The notes under the pieces are model-generated. The model saw only the letters and a list, made by a program, of their open reading frames with translations, ran no database searches and had not been told where the DNA came from. From UBA1447 sp964627535 (GTDB lineage Bacteria > Bacillota > Clostridia > Oscillospirales > Acutalibacteraceae), in the NCBI GenBank assembly GCA_964627535.1, contig CAZVJW010000019.1:1-64000 (forward strand): a stretch of 64,000 nt of DNA. Direction: 5' to 3'. The translations under genes were made by a program, and so were the position numbers. Below, one piece after another: positions 1 to 7,948 of this stretch (the stretch's first letter is position 1; each line of letters starts with the position of its first letter).

Positions 1-548
1 GCATTACCGGCACAACGACCGCTATGGAATGGTCCATCACTTCCGGCGGCACCTATACAGCCGTAACAGGCACATCCGTCACCGGTCTTGTGGCCGGCAC
101 CTATTACGTCAGGTATGCCGCCGCAACAGGATATGACGCAGGAACAGACGCTTCCGTATCGGTCAGCAACGGGCCGGTAACAATCACTTTTGATGCAAAC
201 GGCGGTACAGGCGGCACATCGGCCTACATGTATGTCGGTGATGATATTATAATTCCAACGGTAACTTTGGAGGGGCATGTCTTTTGGCACTGGAATGATT
301 CGGTTCCCGAAAAAGTTCCGGCAGGCAGTGTGACTTATGTCGCGCAGTGGATAATGCTCGGGGATGTCAGCGATGATGGAGTTGTTGACTCGGTTGACGC
401 GTTGATGACATTGCGGTCTGTTTCGGGCAAATATACATTAAACGCAAAGCAATTGCTCGCGGCGGATGTCAGCAAAGACGGCGAGATAGACACACTGGAC
501 GCACTTATGATATTGAGACATGTTTCGGGGAAAATAGAACATTTTTAG
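1..548 (+). CDS. Secreted protein C-terminus with InlB-type repeat and dockerin (5' end cut off)
   Basis: The reading frame is open from the window edge (codons from base 3), so the N-terminus is missing. Visible: an Ig/fibronectin-like stretch, a Listeria-Bacteroides (Flg_new/InlB B-type) repeat starting ITFDANGGTGG at about 178-350, and a C-terminal type I dockerin at about 358-530. The dockerin shows two duplicated calcium-loop segments, DVSDDGVVDSVDALMTLR and DVSKDGEIDTLDALMILR. Dockerins bind cohesins, so this protein is probably displayed through a cohesin scaffold, perhaps the neighbouring gene product. No catalytic domain is visible in the retained part. It is more GC-rich than most of the window. 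The dockerin call is firm; the overall function is unknown. Confidence 0.85.
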   Translation, partial: ITGTTTAMEWSITSGGTYTAVTGTSVTGLVAGTYYVRYAAATGYDAGTDASVSVSNGPVTITFDANGGTGGTSAYMYVGDDIIIPTVTLEGHVFWHWNDSVPEKVPAGSVTYVAQWIMLGDVSDDGVVDSVDALMTLRSVSGKYTLNAKQLLAADVSKDGEIDTLDALMILRHVSGKIEHF

Positions 549-694
549 AGTATTAATCCCAATATAAAATTATAATTACTAACAATGCCTCGAAAACAAA
601 TATAATCTTATATTTAAAATCATCTTGTAAAGTTATAAAAGTTATGTTAATATAATAATATAATATATTTTTATCGTACATCGGAGGAATATAA

Positions 695-3031
695 ATGTTT
701 ATACAAAGAAGAGATAAGAGAGTGCTTAGCTGTTTTCTGACGGTTATAATGGCTTTTAGCGTAATCTCTTTGCCAATAGCGGTCTATGCGGTAAACCCGG
801 TGCTGACAGCCGATACTGTCAGCGGCGCAGCGGGGACAGATGTTGTGATACAGGTCAGTATTTCTGCGAATTCAAATCTTGGATCAGCATCTATTTTGCT
901 GAAATATGATAACACTAAATTAACATTAAAAGATCTTGGAGCGAATAAAAATCCTGTTGCAGGGGCGCTTGCTGTTGAGTATGGCGCTTCCAGCTCTATA
1001 AATCCTAACGATATAAGACCCGGATTCATCGATGCTGACCCTAATATTACAACAATAACCGATGCTATTGCTTCCGATATAACCATAACAGGTGCCGGTT
1101 CATTATTAAAGGCAACATTTACAATTAAATCCGGCTGGACAGGTTCAACACCGCTGGCATTAAGCGTTAAAAGTGCTTATAACGGTGATGATTATTCGCG
1201 TATGACGCTCACGACGCAAAACGGCAGTGTCAGTGTTGCTTCACCGGAATACACAATCACCTTTGACGCAAACGGCGGCACCGGTGGTACTGCCGGGCTG
1301 ATGACAGCCGGCGCTCCGCTCTCCGCACCGGCGGTTGCAAAAATAGGCTGCACATTTACAGGCTGGGCGCTTTCGGGTGCACCGGTGACTGTTCCAACTA
1401 CCGTACCTGAATCTGACACAACCTATACAGCACAATGGGTTCAGACAGCTTCCGCCGTTGCCGTAACAAAAACAGAAAGCGGAATGGTCGTAAATATTCA
1501 GGGCGGTTCGGGAACAACCAAATACCAGATATGGAGTTATCAGCAGGTAACAAGCGATTTGGTGCTGGGTTCGGCAGATAATGTGCAGACAAATCAGTGG
1601 ATATTGTCGCAAGCCTATTTGGAAGGCAGCGATGGGGCATTGCAGTCTGACGGCAGCATCAATTTTACAATTCCGGCCTTTGTTTCACCTTCAGCAAATT
1701 ATACAATAGCAGTCAGAATGGCTGACGCGGACAACAACTTTGTGAAAGAATTCAGAGATTCCTATGCACCTGCCGGGGTAGGCGAGGTTGTTATAACAAA
1801 AGTGCTTGTTGACGGTGAATACTCAAAGGGCATGGTGATGAAAGAGTGGGATGCGAGTACACCCATTGTCTTCACTGTAATCGGCAACAATGTCCCGGAT
1901 ACAACGTTTTCGGCAACGGTTGCAGGTGCGGCAGCACAGCCTTCATCTGTCAGTGCCAATGAATTTTCATGGGACACAGCGGCAGAAAACACAGGCACTT
2001 ATAAGGTGACATTAACGGCTACCAACGAAACAACAAGCGACACAAGTGAAATAGAAGTTAAGCTTTACTCGCTGGACTTGGAGCAATACGGTAATATCGG
2101 CAGTTTTGAGGTAACACCGGGTACAGCAGCTGGCACAGAAAAAACGGTATCGTTTACTTCAAACTTCACAAACGGCTATTTTTGGTACAGAATCGGGGAA
2201 CCGGGCAGATCCGCCGCAACAGAAACATCAACCTTGTTTTTACCGAATGATAGTATTGCAAATTATACCTTCACACAACCCGGTACATATCAGGTTTCCG
2301 GTTTTGTTAGTAAATATGTCACCCAAATAGGGGGTTCCTATGATGACGGTATTATTAAGACTGTTGTTATTCCCCGAGCAACCGGCGGCGGCACAGGCGG
2401 CACAGGCGGAACCGGCGGAACCGGCGGAACCGGCGGCACGCCTGTTGTAATGACGCTAACCGCAAATACTTCCTTAACAGATATTACAAAGAGTACGAAT
2501 GTAATCTTTACAGCCAATGCGGCGAAGAGCACATCGACCGAATATTCTTTTTGGAGATATGACGCATCGGGTCTTGTGCTTGTAAAAGATTGGAGTACAG
2601 ACAAAACCTTATCATGGACGCCCGCAAAAGTAGGCGATTATCAAATACAAGCCAGGGCAAAGGGCCCGGACGCCGGTTCATATGAAGAGGCATGTTTAGT
2701 TGATGTTAATGTAACCGATTCTGTCGATGAAAAAGCGCAGGTGTCCAACATAACGATTAATGAAGACTATCTGAACGCGCATGCACAGGCAAGAGCACCA
2801 ATTACCATTGAAGCTTCTGCAACAAGCGCAAACGGGGATGACCTGCTGTACAAGTTCTGTGTTTATGACGATGCCATGGGATATTCAGTTCTTCAAGGTT
2901 ACTCAATCAATCAAGAATGTGTTTGGACCCCGAGGAAAACCGGCACCTACACAATATCGGTGCTTGTGAAGAATAACGTGTCTTACGGTGCTTACGATGC
3001 GAAGCAATCCTTTGAGATTACTGTTAGTTAA
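695..3031 (+). CDS. Secreted cohesin-domain protein with InlB-type repeat and Gly-Thr linker
   Basis: This 778-residue exported protein begins with a signal peptide (basic MFIQRRDKR, hydrophobic core, cut near AVYA, residue ~32). Residues ~34-182 form a cohesin-like beta-sandwich (start NPVLTADTVSGAAGT, end LTTQNGSVSV). Residues ~187-252 are a Flg_new repeat like that of the upstream dockerin protein. Several Y_Y_Y/Ig-like modules follow (for example YSFWRYDASG), with a Gly-Gly-Thr linker at ~563-582. A cohesin next to a dockerin gene suggests a small scaffold/ligand pair. No SLH, sortase or second cohesin is seen, so attachment to the cell is unexplained. The start follows CGGAGG at 681-686. 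Cohesin identity is inferred from fold-level pattern rather than a short motif. Confidence 0.75.
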   Translation: MFIQRRDKRVLSCFLTVIMAFSVISLPIAVYAVNPVLTADTVSGAAGTDVVIQVSISANSNLGSASILLKYDNTKLTLKDLGANKNPVAGALAVEYGASSSINPNDIRPGFIDADPNITTITDAIASDITITGAGSLLKATFTIKSGWTGSTPLALSVKSAYNGDDYSRMTLTTQNGSVSVASPEYTITFDANGGTGGTAGLMTAGAPLSAPAVAKIGCTFTGWALSGAPVTVPTTVPESDTTYTAQWVQTASAVAVTKTESGMVVNIQGGSGTTKYQIWSYQQVTSDLVLGSADNVQTNQWILSQAYLEGSDGALQSDGSINFTIPAFVSPSANYTIAVRMADADNNFVKEFRDSYAPAGVGEVVITKVLVDGEYSKGMVMKEWDASTPIVFTVIGNNVPDTTFSATVAGAAAQPSSVSANEFSWDTAAENTGTYKVTLTATNETTSDTSEIEVKLYSLDLEQYGNIGSFEVTPGTAAGTEKTVSFTSNFTNGYFWYRIGEPGRSAATETSTLFLPNDSIANYTFTQPGTYQVSGFVSKYVTQIGGSYDDGIIKTVVIPRATGGGTGGTGGTGGTGGTGGTPVVMTLTANTSLTDITKSTNVIFTANAAKSTSTEYSFWRYDASGLVLVKDWSTDKTLSWTPAKVGDYQIQARAKGPDAGSYEEACLVDVNVTDSVDEKAQVSNITINEDYLNAHAQARAPITIEASATSANGDDLLYKFCVYDDAMGYSVLQGYSINQECVWTPRKTGTYTISVLVKNNVSYGAYDAKQSFEITVS
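2384..2440 (+). repeat. Tandem GGCGGNACN repeat coding for Gly-Gly-Thr linker
   Basis: About six imperfect 9-bp units inside the cohesin gene encode a (GGT)n hinge between the N-terminal and C-terminal modules. The units alternate between aca and acc third positions, as expected of a slippage-prone minisatellite. Confidence 0.85.
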
Positions 3032-3045
3032 TTTTAAACAATAAT

Positions 3046-3080
3046 ATTCAAGCCTCAGCTGATGAAGCTGGGGCTTGAAT
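3046..3080 (+). terminator. Hairpin after the cohesin gene
   Basis: A 15-bp stem (ATTCAAGCCTCAGCT pairing with AGCTGGGGCTTGAAT, one wobble) with a GATGA loop lies 15 bases past the stop. There is no long T-run, so termination strength is uncertain. Confidence 0.6.
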
Positions 3081-3152
3081 TAAATATTCAGATGTTGGGT
3101 GAAAAACATAAGATTGTTAAATAAAAATATTTGATAAACAGGGGGATTAAAT

Positions 3153-4286
3153 ATGAACGGAAGAAACACTGACCATAAGAATATCAATCTTTGGCAACTT
3201 CATTTGGATGTCGTAAAAGGCAAATCAAACGGCAAGATTATTTGGCAGCCGAGAATAGGTTGTTGGTATGATGACCGGGTCTTCAGAGGCGAAGCTTTCC
3301 CGGAGCCTTATACCGGAAAGGAACTGCCCGACATTTACAGGGAACTTGGCTGCTCGAACCGTAATTATAACTTTAACGGCTGTTTTGAAAGGGTTCACGA
3401 CTCAAGGGTTAAATTTAAGATAGAAATGATTTCTGAAACCGTAATGAAACGAACGATGGCGACGCCTGTCGGAAGTGTGTTCACGGTTGAAGCCTCGAAT
3501 ACATCGAATCCGGGCAGATATCCCAATAAATGGTGGATCAGCAGCGAAGATGATATGAAGGTTATGACTTGGATTGAAGAACATATGACTTGGAGATGGA
3601 ACGAAGAAACTTATCAAGACAATATAGAAGAGTGGGGGGATCTGGGAGCACCGACAATCTACATGCCCCGCATAAATGTGCAAGAAATCTTTGTAACAAC
3701 TATGGGCGTTGAGGAAGGGATTTATGCTCTTTATGATTATCCGAAAACGGTTGAAAAATATTTCCAAGCGATGTCGGAAAACCAAATGGTCGAAATTGAA
3801 CTGATTAACAAATCACCGATTGATATAATAAACTTCGGCGATAATGTGCATGCCGGTATTTTACCGCCTGACCTGTTTGTAAAATATGCATTGCCGGAAT
3901 ACCAAAAAAGGAATGATTTACTGCACAAGGCCGGTAAATTTACCTGTTCCCATTGGGACGGCGATGTTAAAGCATTATTACCATATGCCAAAGAGTGCGG
4001 CTTTGACGGTATTGAGGCTGTTACCCCAAAACCGCAAGGCGATGTTACCTTGCGGGAGGTAAAAGATGCTTTCGGTGATGACTTGTTTTTACTTGACGGA
4101 ATAGCGGCGCTGCTTTTTAATGAAGACTATCCTCTTGAAGAACTTGAAAAGCAAACAAAAGAATGCATAGAGTTATTTGCGCCAAAACTTGTGCTCGGTA
4201 TATCAGATGAAATTTCATCAAACGGAAACCTTGACAGAATTAAATTTGTCGGTAAAATAGTTGATGACTATAATGCCGGTAGGTAA
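3153..4286 (+). CDS. Uroporphyrinogen decarboxylase-like (URO-D superfamily) protein
   Basis: This 377-residue soluble protein has the URO-D/MtaA methyltransferase TIM-barrel pattern. The N-terminal half carries IWQPRIGCWYDDR. The C-terminal half carries the family's typical FGDNVHAGILPPDLFVKY segment, a HWDGDV motif and a GFDGIEAVTPKPQGDVT strand. Such proteins outside heme operons are usually not decarboxylases; they act in methyl transfer to corrinoid proteins or on unknown substrates. No corrinoid protein or heme gene is adjacent, so the substrate is open. It is preceded by CAGGGGG at 3139-3145 and followed by a pseudouridine synthase, with no sign of shared function. Confidence 0.75.
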   Translation: MNGRNTDHKNINLWQLHLDVVKGKSNGKIIWQPRIGCWYDDRVFRGEAFPEPYTGKELPDIYRELGCSNRNYNFNGCFERVHDSRVKFKIEMISETVMKRTMATPVGSVFTVEASNTSNPGRYPNKWWISSEDDMKVMTWIEEHMTWRWNEETYQDNIEEWGDLGAPTIYMPRINVQEIFVTTMGVEEGIYALYDYPKTVEKYFQAMSENQMVEIELINKSPIDIINFGDNVHAGILPPDLFVKYALPEYQKRNDLLHKAGKFTCSHWDGDVKALLPYAKECGFDGIEAVTPKPQGDVTLREVKDAFGDDLFLLDGIAALLFNEDYPLEELEKQTKECIELFAPKLVLGISDEISSNGNLDRIKFVGKIVDDYNAGR

Positions 4287-4359
4287 TAAAAATCACGCTA
4301 ATAAAATGATTTATATAATATATTATATTATCTTCCCGAAACAATGATTGGAGAGAATA

Positions 4360-5268
4360 GTGAATTCAGAAAACGTTTGTGAACGCGATAAAACAGGACA
4401 AAAGTTATGTTTAAAATTCATTGTAAAGGAACCGGCCGGTCTTTTATGCTTTATGTTAAACAAAATTTCCGGCAAATCACGGAATAATATAAAATCTATA
4501 CTTTCCCATAGAGAAGTAACGGTTGACGGGTCGGTAGTAACCCAATTTGATTATAATTTACAACCTGGTCAAATGGTTTGTATCGATAAATCGGCACGAA
4601 ACGAAACAAAGTTTGAAGCGCTGCGGGAAATAATTTTTGAAGACGATGATTTTATTGTTATAAATAAACCGTCAGGGTTGGTCAGCGTTGCGACTGATAA
4701 TGAACAGGACAATACAGCATACAGTATTATAAATGATTATGTGAAACAAAAAAAAACGGGGAATCGGATTTATGTAATACACCGGCTTGACCGGGAAACA
4801 TCCGGTGTACTTATTTTTTCAAAAAATGAAAAGATAAAACTCGCATTGCAGGCTGAATGGTCTTCATTGGTAACCGATCGCTGCTATTCCGCAGTTGTGG
4901 AAGGGGTGCTCAAAGAAAAAAACGGAAGAATCAAAACATGGCTTAAACAGACAAAAACTCTGCTGGTGTACTCAAGCAGCAAGGCCGGAGACGGCTTGGA
5001 GGCTGTTACTAATTACAGAGTAATAAGAGAAAACGAAAAATACTCATTGCTTGATATACACTTGGAAACAGGAAGAAAAAACCAAATCCGTGTTCACATG
5101 AAGGAACTCGGGCACAGTGTTGTTGGTGATAAAAAATACGGAGCACAAACCAATCCATTAAAACGGCTGGCTCTTCACGCCTGCAGATTGGAATTTGTGC
5201 ATCCTTTTTCGGGTATAAAAATGATTTTTGAAGCACCGGTACCTGCGGAATTTATTTCTTTAATTTAA
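4360..5268 (+). CDS. RluA-family pseudouridine synthase
   Basis: This enzyme isomerises uridine to pseudouridine in rRNA or tRNA. An N-terminal S4 RNA-binding domain (about residues 15-70, RNNIKSILSHREVTVDG) precedes the catalytic domain. The latter contains the RluA signature HRLDRETSGV with the catalytic Asp, and ETGRKNQIRVHMKELGH further on. I place the start at GTG 4360, because GGAGAG at 4350-4355 is then 4 bases upstream; an in-frame TTG at 4348 overlaps that site and is unlikely. The resulting 302 residues are normal for the RluD/YlyB type. The specific uridine target cannot be assigned. Confidence 0.9.
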   Translation: MNSENVCERDKTGQKLCLKFIVKEPAGLLCFMLNKISGKSRNNIKSILSHREVTVDGSVVTQFDYNLQPGQMVCIDKSARNETKFEALREIIFEDDDFIVINKPSGLVSVATDNEQDNTAYSIINDYVKQKKTGNRIYVIHRLDRETSGVLIFSKNEKIKLALQAEWSSLVTDRCYSAVVEGVLKEKNGRIKTWLKQTKTLLVYSSSKAGDGLEAVTNYRVIRENEKYSLLDIHLETGRKNQIRVHMKELGHSVVGDKKYGAQTNPLKRLALHACRLEFVHPFSGIKMIFEAPVPAEFISLI

Positions 5269-5354
5269 GAAATAAAATGAGCTTTTCGACATATCTTTAT
5301 GCGCTTTGCGTGTTGAAATTCATCTCGACTATTATAGGGCGAAAAAGTAAAATA

Positions 5355-5651
5355 TTATTCTGAAATTTCGCTATTCATCTCTTCTTTCCAATATTTTGAG
5401 CCGTTTGGAGTTCTGTGGAGAAATTGAAAATCAATCAGTTCTCGCCATAAAATAAAGTAATCTTGGAAAGTGTGCCAAGTGTTAATAATCTCATTAACTT
5501 CTTTTTCGGTGTATTCTCTGTCAACAGCGAATTTTGTTGATAAGTATTCTAAAACAGTTTTTCTCTTGTTTGTCTTTGCAGGGAGTTGTTTAACTCTACC
5601 TTCTTCATCAAGGAACATGGAAATATTTTTCAAATCCAATAAATTCATCAT
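5355..5651 (-). CDS. DUF2087 domain protein
   Basis: This 98-residue protein matches the DUF2087 pattern: ISMFLDEEGRVKQLPAK, then KRKTVLEYLSTKF and the REYTEKEVNEIIN helix, ending with an aromatic-rich region. DUF2087 is thought to be a small winged-helix-like nucleic-acid-binding module and is often fused to or paired with transcription regulators. The gene starts at ATG 5651 behind AAAGGA and sits 11 bases downstream of the GIY-YIG gene, so the two form an operon under the promoter at 6127-6155. Function unknown. Confidence 0.75.
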   Translation of the reverse strand: MMNLLDLKNISMFLDEEGRVKQLPAKTNKRKTVLEYLSTKFAVDREYTEKEVNEIINTWHTFQDYFILWRELIDFQFLHRTPNGSKYWKEEMNSEISE

Positions 5652-5662
5652 AAAGATCCTTT

Positions 5663-6007
5663 CTAATACATTTTAACGGGTTTAAACTTTTCAAACCATA
5701 ACGATAATAACATTTTCAAATCATCCTCAAATTCTTTCTGAGTTTGTGCTTCACTTTTTTCAAGCTCTTCTAAAACTTCAAGAATAAAAGCGCCGGCACC
5801 GAACTCCTTCCAATCTTCTTTTAGTTTCAGATTTTCACAACCGCCCATTTTCACAGAAAATTCGAATCGGTTTTTTGTTCCCTGTAAATTTGTCGTGCTG
5901 AGTAAGAGTATTTTTCCGTTTGTGATGTTTTTTATTATATAAATTCCGCCTGTTACCTTGCGGTTTTTGTATTGTAAGATAAGCTCTTTCCTGTTTTGCT
6001 TTTCCAT
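5663..6007 (-). CDS. GIY-YIG-like domain protein (probably not an active nuclease)
   Basis: The 114-residue product opens with GGIYIIKNITNGKILLLSTT. This corresponds to the GIY strand, but the YIG half is replaced by LLS. A later NRFEF segment sits where the family arginine is expected. The C-terminus is an acidic helix followed by an aromatic tail. Such small stand-alone proteins are common in Firmicutes and paired with DUF2087. Loss of YIG argues against ordinary endonuclease activity, but I cannot exclude a divergent active site. Start ATG 6007 has GGAG about ten bases upstream. First gene of a two-gene operon. Confidence 0.65.
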   Translation of the reverse strand: MEKQNRKELILQYKNRKVTGGIYIIKNITNGKILLLSTTNLQGTKNRFEFSVKMGGCENLKLKEDWKEFGAGAFILEVLEELEKSEAQTQKEFEDDLKMLLSLWFEKFKPVKMY

Positions 6008-6099
6008 AAAAATGTGGCTCCGTTTCGTTAATGAATTTTATGTTTGGCTTCACCTTCGCTTTATGAAGTGTTTCGGCAAAAAACTGACAATTGCATTGA

Positions 6100-6124
6100 T
6101 TAGTAAATTACTAAATTACTAAAT
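6100..6124 (-). promoter_or_regulatory. Candidate operator of the GIY-YIG/DUF2087 operon
   Basis: TTAGTAAATTACTAA (6100-6114) is a 15-bp odd-centred palindrome, followed on the plus strand by a further ATTACTAAAT copy. It lies just downstream of the -10 box of the reverse-strand promoter, a typical repressor position. Confidence 0.45.
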
Positions 6125-6126
6125 AT

Positions 6127-6155
6127 ATAATAAGCTTTCTTTTTTTTATTGTCAA
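6127..6155 (-). promoter_or_regulatory. Sigma-70 type promoter for the GIY-YIG/DUF2087 operon
   Basis: On the minus strand, TTGACA (6150-6155) and TATTAT (6127-6132) are separated by exactly 17 bases, about 120 bases before the GIY-YIG start. Confidence 0.7.
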
Positions 6156-6222
6156 ATGTATTATTTATTCCCGCGGGTATTGATTGTATTTGAAGGTAAA
6201 GTTTGATATAATTCAAATAATA

Positions 6223-6318
6223 CTAATCCCTCTTTAAACATAGCTAAAAATTCGGCATAAAAACACATTTGTCAAAGGTTTTCACTTGATTTCGTAGAGG
6301 TCTTATAATCGGGATTAG
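6223..6318. repeat. MITE-like element, copy 1
   Basis: A 96-bp non-coding element with perfect terminal inverted repeats CTAATCCC...GGGATTAG, flanked by TA on both sides as in Tc1/IS630-type insertions. A second copy of nearly the same length and high identity throughout lies at 29848-29944. Together with the reverse promoter at 6127-6155 it accounts for most of the 6008-6378 gap. It carries no reading frame, so any movement would need a transposase from elsewhere. Confidence 0.7.
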
Positions 6319-6378
6319 TATAAACAATGCATAAATGGATGTATACTTATAGAATATAACAATAATTGGAGGAAAATA

Positions 6379-7371
6379 ATGAATATTAATATTGCCATGG
6401 CTGGGCTTGCTCATGGACATGGAACCGGATTTTTAAGCTCGGCATTGAAATATGACGGGGTATCGGTAACAGGTTTTTATGACAATGAAAATCAACAAAA
6501 TACATTTGATGCTTCAAAGGAGTTTAACGCTCCGGTTTATGATAATTTGTATGAACTGCTTTACAGTTCAGGGGCAAATACACTGTTAACCGCCGCAATA
6601 AATGCAAAAAAAGCTGCTGTTATAGTTAAAGCATTAAATGCCGGCATTAATGTAATTGCCGATAAGCCGCTTGTTACAACAATGGATGATCTTAAAAAAA
6701 TAGCTGAAGCGCTTAACCGAAATAAAAGCGTTAAAGTTTATTTAATGCTGACAGAGCGCTTTAATCCTGTTCTTGTTACAGCAAAAGCGCTTATAGATGC
6801 TGGCGAAATAGGTGACATAGTAAATATTAATATCATGCGCCCCCACAAGCTTCATGCGGATAATAGACCTGCGTGGATGTTTAACAGCAAGCTTTATGGA
6901 GGGATAATAAATGATATAGGCGTGCATGATATTGACATTGCATCATGGTTAGGTGGTAGTGATGTTGATGAAATTTTAGCTGCAACTGTATCGAACCGAC
7001 GATATACGGAAAAGGAAGACTTTAATGATAATGGAGAGGTAATGTTAAGGCTTAAAAATGGATGTACAGTATTCATTCTGGAATCATGGCTAACCCCGGA
7101 AAAATACCCTCATCACGGTGAAATGAAATTTATCATTCACGGTACAAAAGGTCAGATAATTGCTGACCCTCAAAATAAGAAAGTTATTCTTTATTCGGAT
7201 ACAAAGACTCCGTATGAGGCTGAAATAGTTGAACCACAAGAAAATTGCGTTTCCGATGCCTTAAAATACTTTTCGGATAGCAACTATAAATCGGTGTTGA
7301 CAACAGCAGACGGGATTAAAGCTCAAAGGATTGCTTTGAATTGCCAAATGATAGCAGATAAAAAAGATTAA
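6379..7371 (+). CDS. Gfo/Idh/MocA family oxidoreductase
   Basis: A 330-residue NAD(P)-dependent sugar or cyclitol dehydrogenase-like protein. The N-terminal Rossmann strand is MNINIAMAGLAHGHG; it departs from the classical GxGxxG. NVIADKPLVTTMDDLKK carries the family's catalytic-region Lys, and GGIINDIGVHDIDIASWLGG carries the C-terminal domain's His/Asp signature. A GGAGG site precedes ATG 6379. It is flanked by a MITE-like repeat upstream and a strong terminator downstream, so it is probably monocistronic. The substrate is unknown; sugar degradation is likely given other glycosidase genes in the window. Confidence 0.85.
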   Translation: MNINIAMAGLAHGHGTGFLSSALKYDGVSVTGFYDNENQQNTFDASKEFNAPVYDNLYELLYSSGANTLLTAAINAKKAAVIVKALNAGINVIADKPLVTTMDDLKKIAEALNRNKSVKVYLMLTERFNPVLVTAKALIDAGEIGDIVNINIMRPHKLHADNRPAWMFNSKLYGGIINDIGVHDIDIASWLGGSDVDEILAATVSNRRYTEKEDFNDNGEVMLRLKNGCTVFILESWLTPEKYPHHGEMKFIIHGTKGQIIADPQNKKVILYSDTKTPYEAEIVEPQENCVSDALKYFSDSNYKSVLTTADGIKAQRIALNCQMIADKKD

Positions 7372-7385
7372 TATTATGATGTTGT

Positions 7386-7433
7386 AAAAACAAGGGTGTG
7401 GTTAAGCTTTGTCTTATCCGCACTCTTGTTTTT
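7386..7433 (+). terminator. Intrinsic terminator after the oxidoreductase gene
   Basis: AAAAACAAGGGTGTGG pairs with CCGCACTCTTGTTTTT (two wobbles), leaving a T-rich 3' arm. Confidence 0.75.
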
Positions 7434-7558
7434 AATAAAATAACTTCTATAAAATTAATAATATAGAATTATGTTCTTACTTCTGCAATACCGTATACGC
7501 ATTAACAAAATTGGAGTATAATATAAATATAGAACGATGATTGGAAGTTGAATTAATC

Positions 7559-7807
7559 ATGTTTAAAAAAATTTGTGATTTTGGGTACAGCAATTTTGTT
7601 ATATCAAATAACCGGTTTGTAAATATTATGATGCCTGTTCTTATTTATGCCATATTTCATAAGATAGCGCATGAAATAAACCCGGATAGCAAAATGGCAT
7701 ATTTTCTTATTCAAATATTAATAATAATAATAACTTTGGGATTGCTTTTGTTAATTAAAGAAGCAATTACAACGCTTTCTTTTTTTAATAATTACAATAT
7801 CTGGTAA
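7559..7807 (+). CDS. Small hypothetical membrane protein
   Basis: This 82-residue product has two hydrophobic stretches (around VNIMMPVLIYAIF and the very hydrophobic FLIQILIIIITLGLLLLI), so it is probably a two-segment inner-membrane protein. I recognise no family. ATG 7559 has GGAAG 12 bases upstream; an in-frame TTG at 7541 overlaps that region. It stands alone between the oxidoreductase terminator and the ABC-F gene. It could be an unconstrained AT-rich frame, so confidence is limited. Confidence 0.45.
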   Translation: MFKKICDFGYSNFVISNNRFVNIMMPVLIYAIFHKIAHEINPDSKMAYFLIQILIIIITLGLLLLIKEAITTLSFFNNYNIW

Positions 7808-7948
7808 TAAGGATGGTAATAAATAGTGAATAATAACAAAACATCCACAATTTAAATCAAATATAGTTTTGTTTTTACCATAGAAATATTGAGCAGAATG
7901 TGATAAAATACATAGCAGTGTTAATATTTTAAAAATCTCGGAGGCAAA

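Noticed and set aside
1241..1612. Long reverse frames opposite the cohesin gene
   Set aside because: They are antisense shadows of a GC-rich coding region with Cys-rich, unstructured translations and no ribosome sites.
2384..2440. CRISPR-like short repeat
   Set aside because: The 9-bp units have no spacers and encode an in-frame Gly-Gly-Thr linker.
5835..6053. 72-residue reverse frame overlapping the GIY-YIG start
   Set aside because: It overlaps the better-supported GIY-YIG gene in another frame and has no recognisable pattern.
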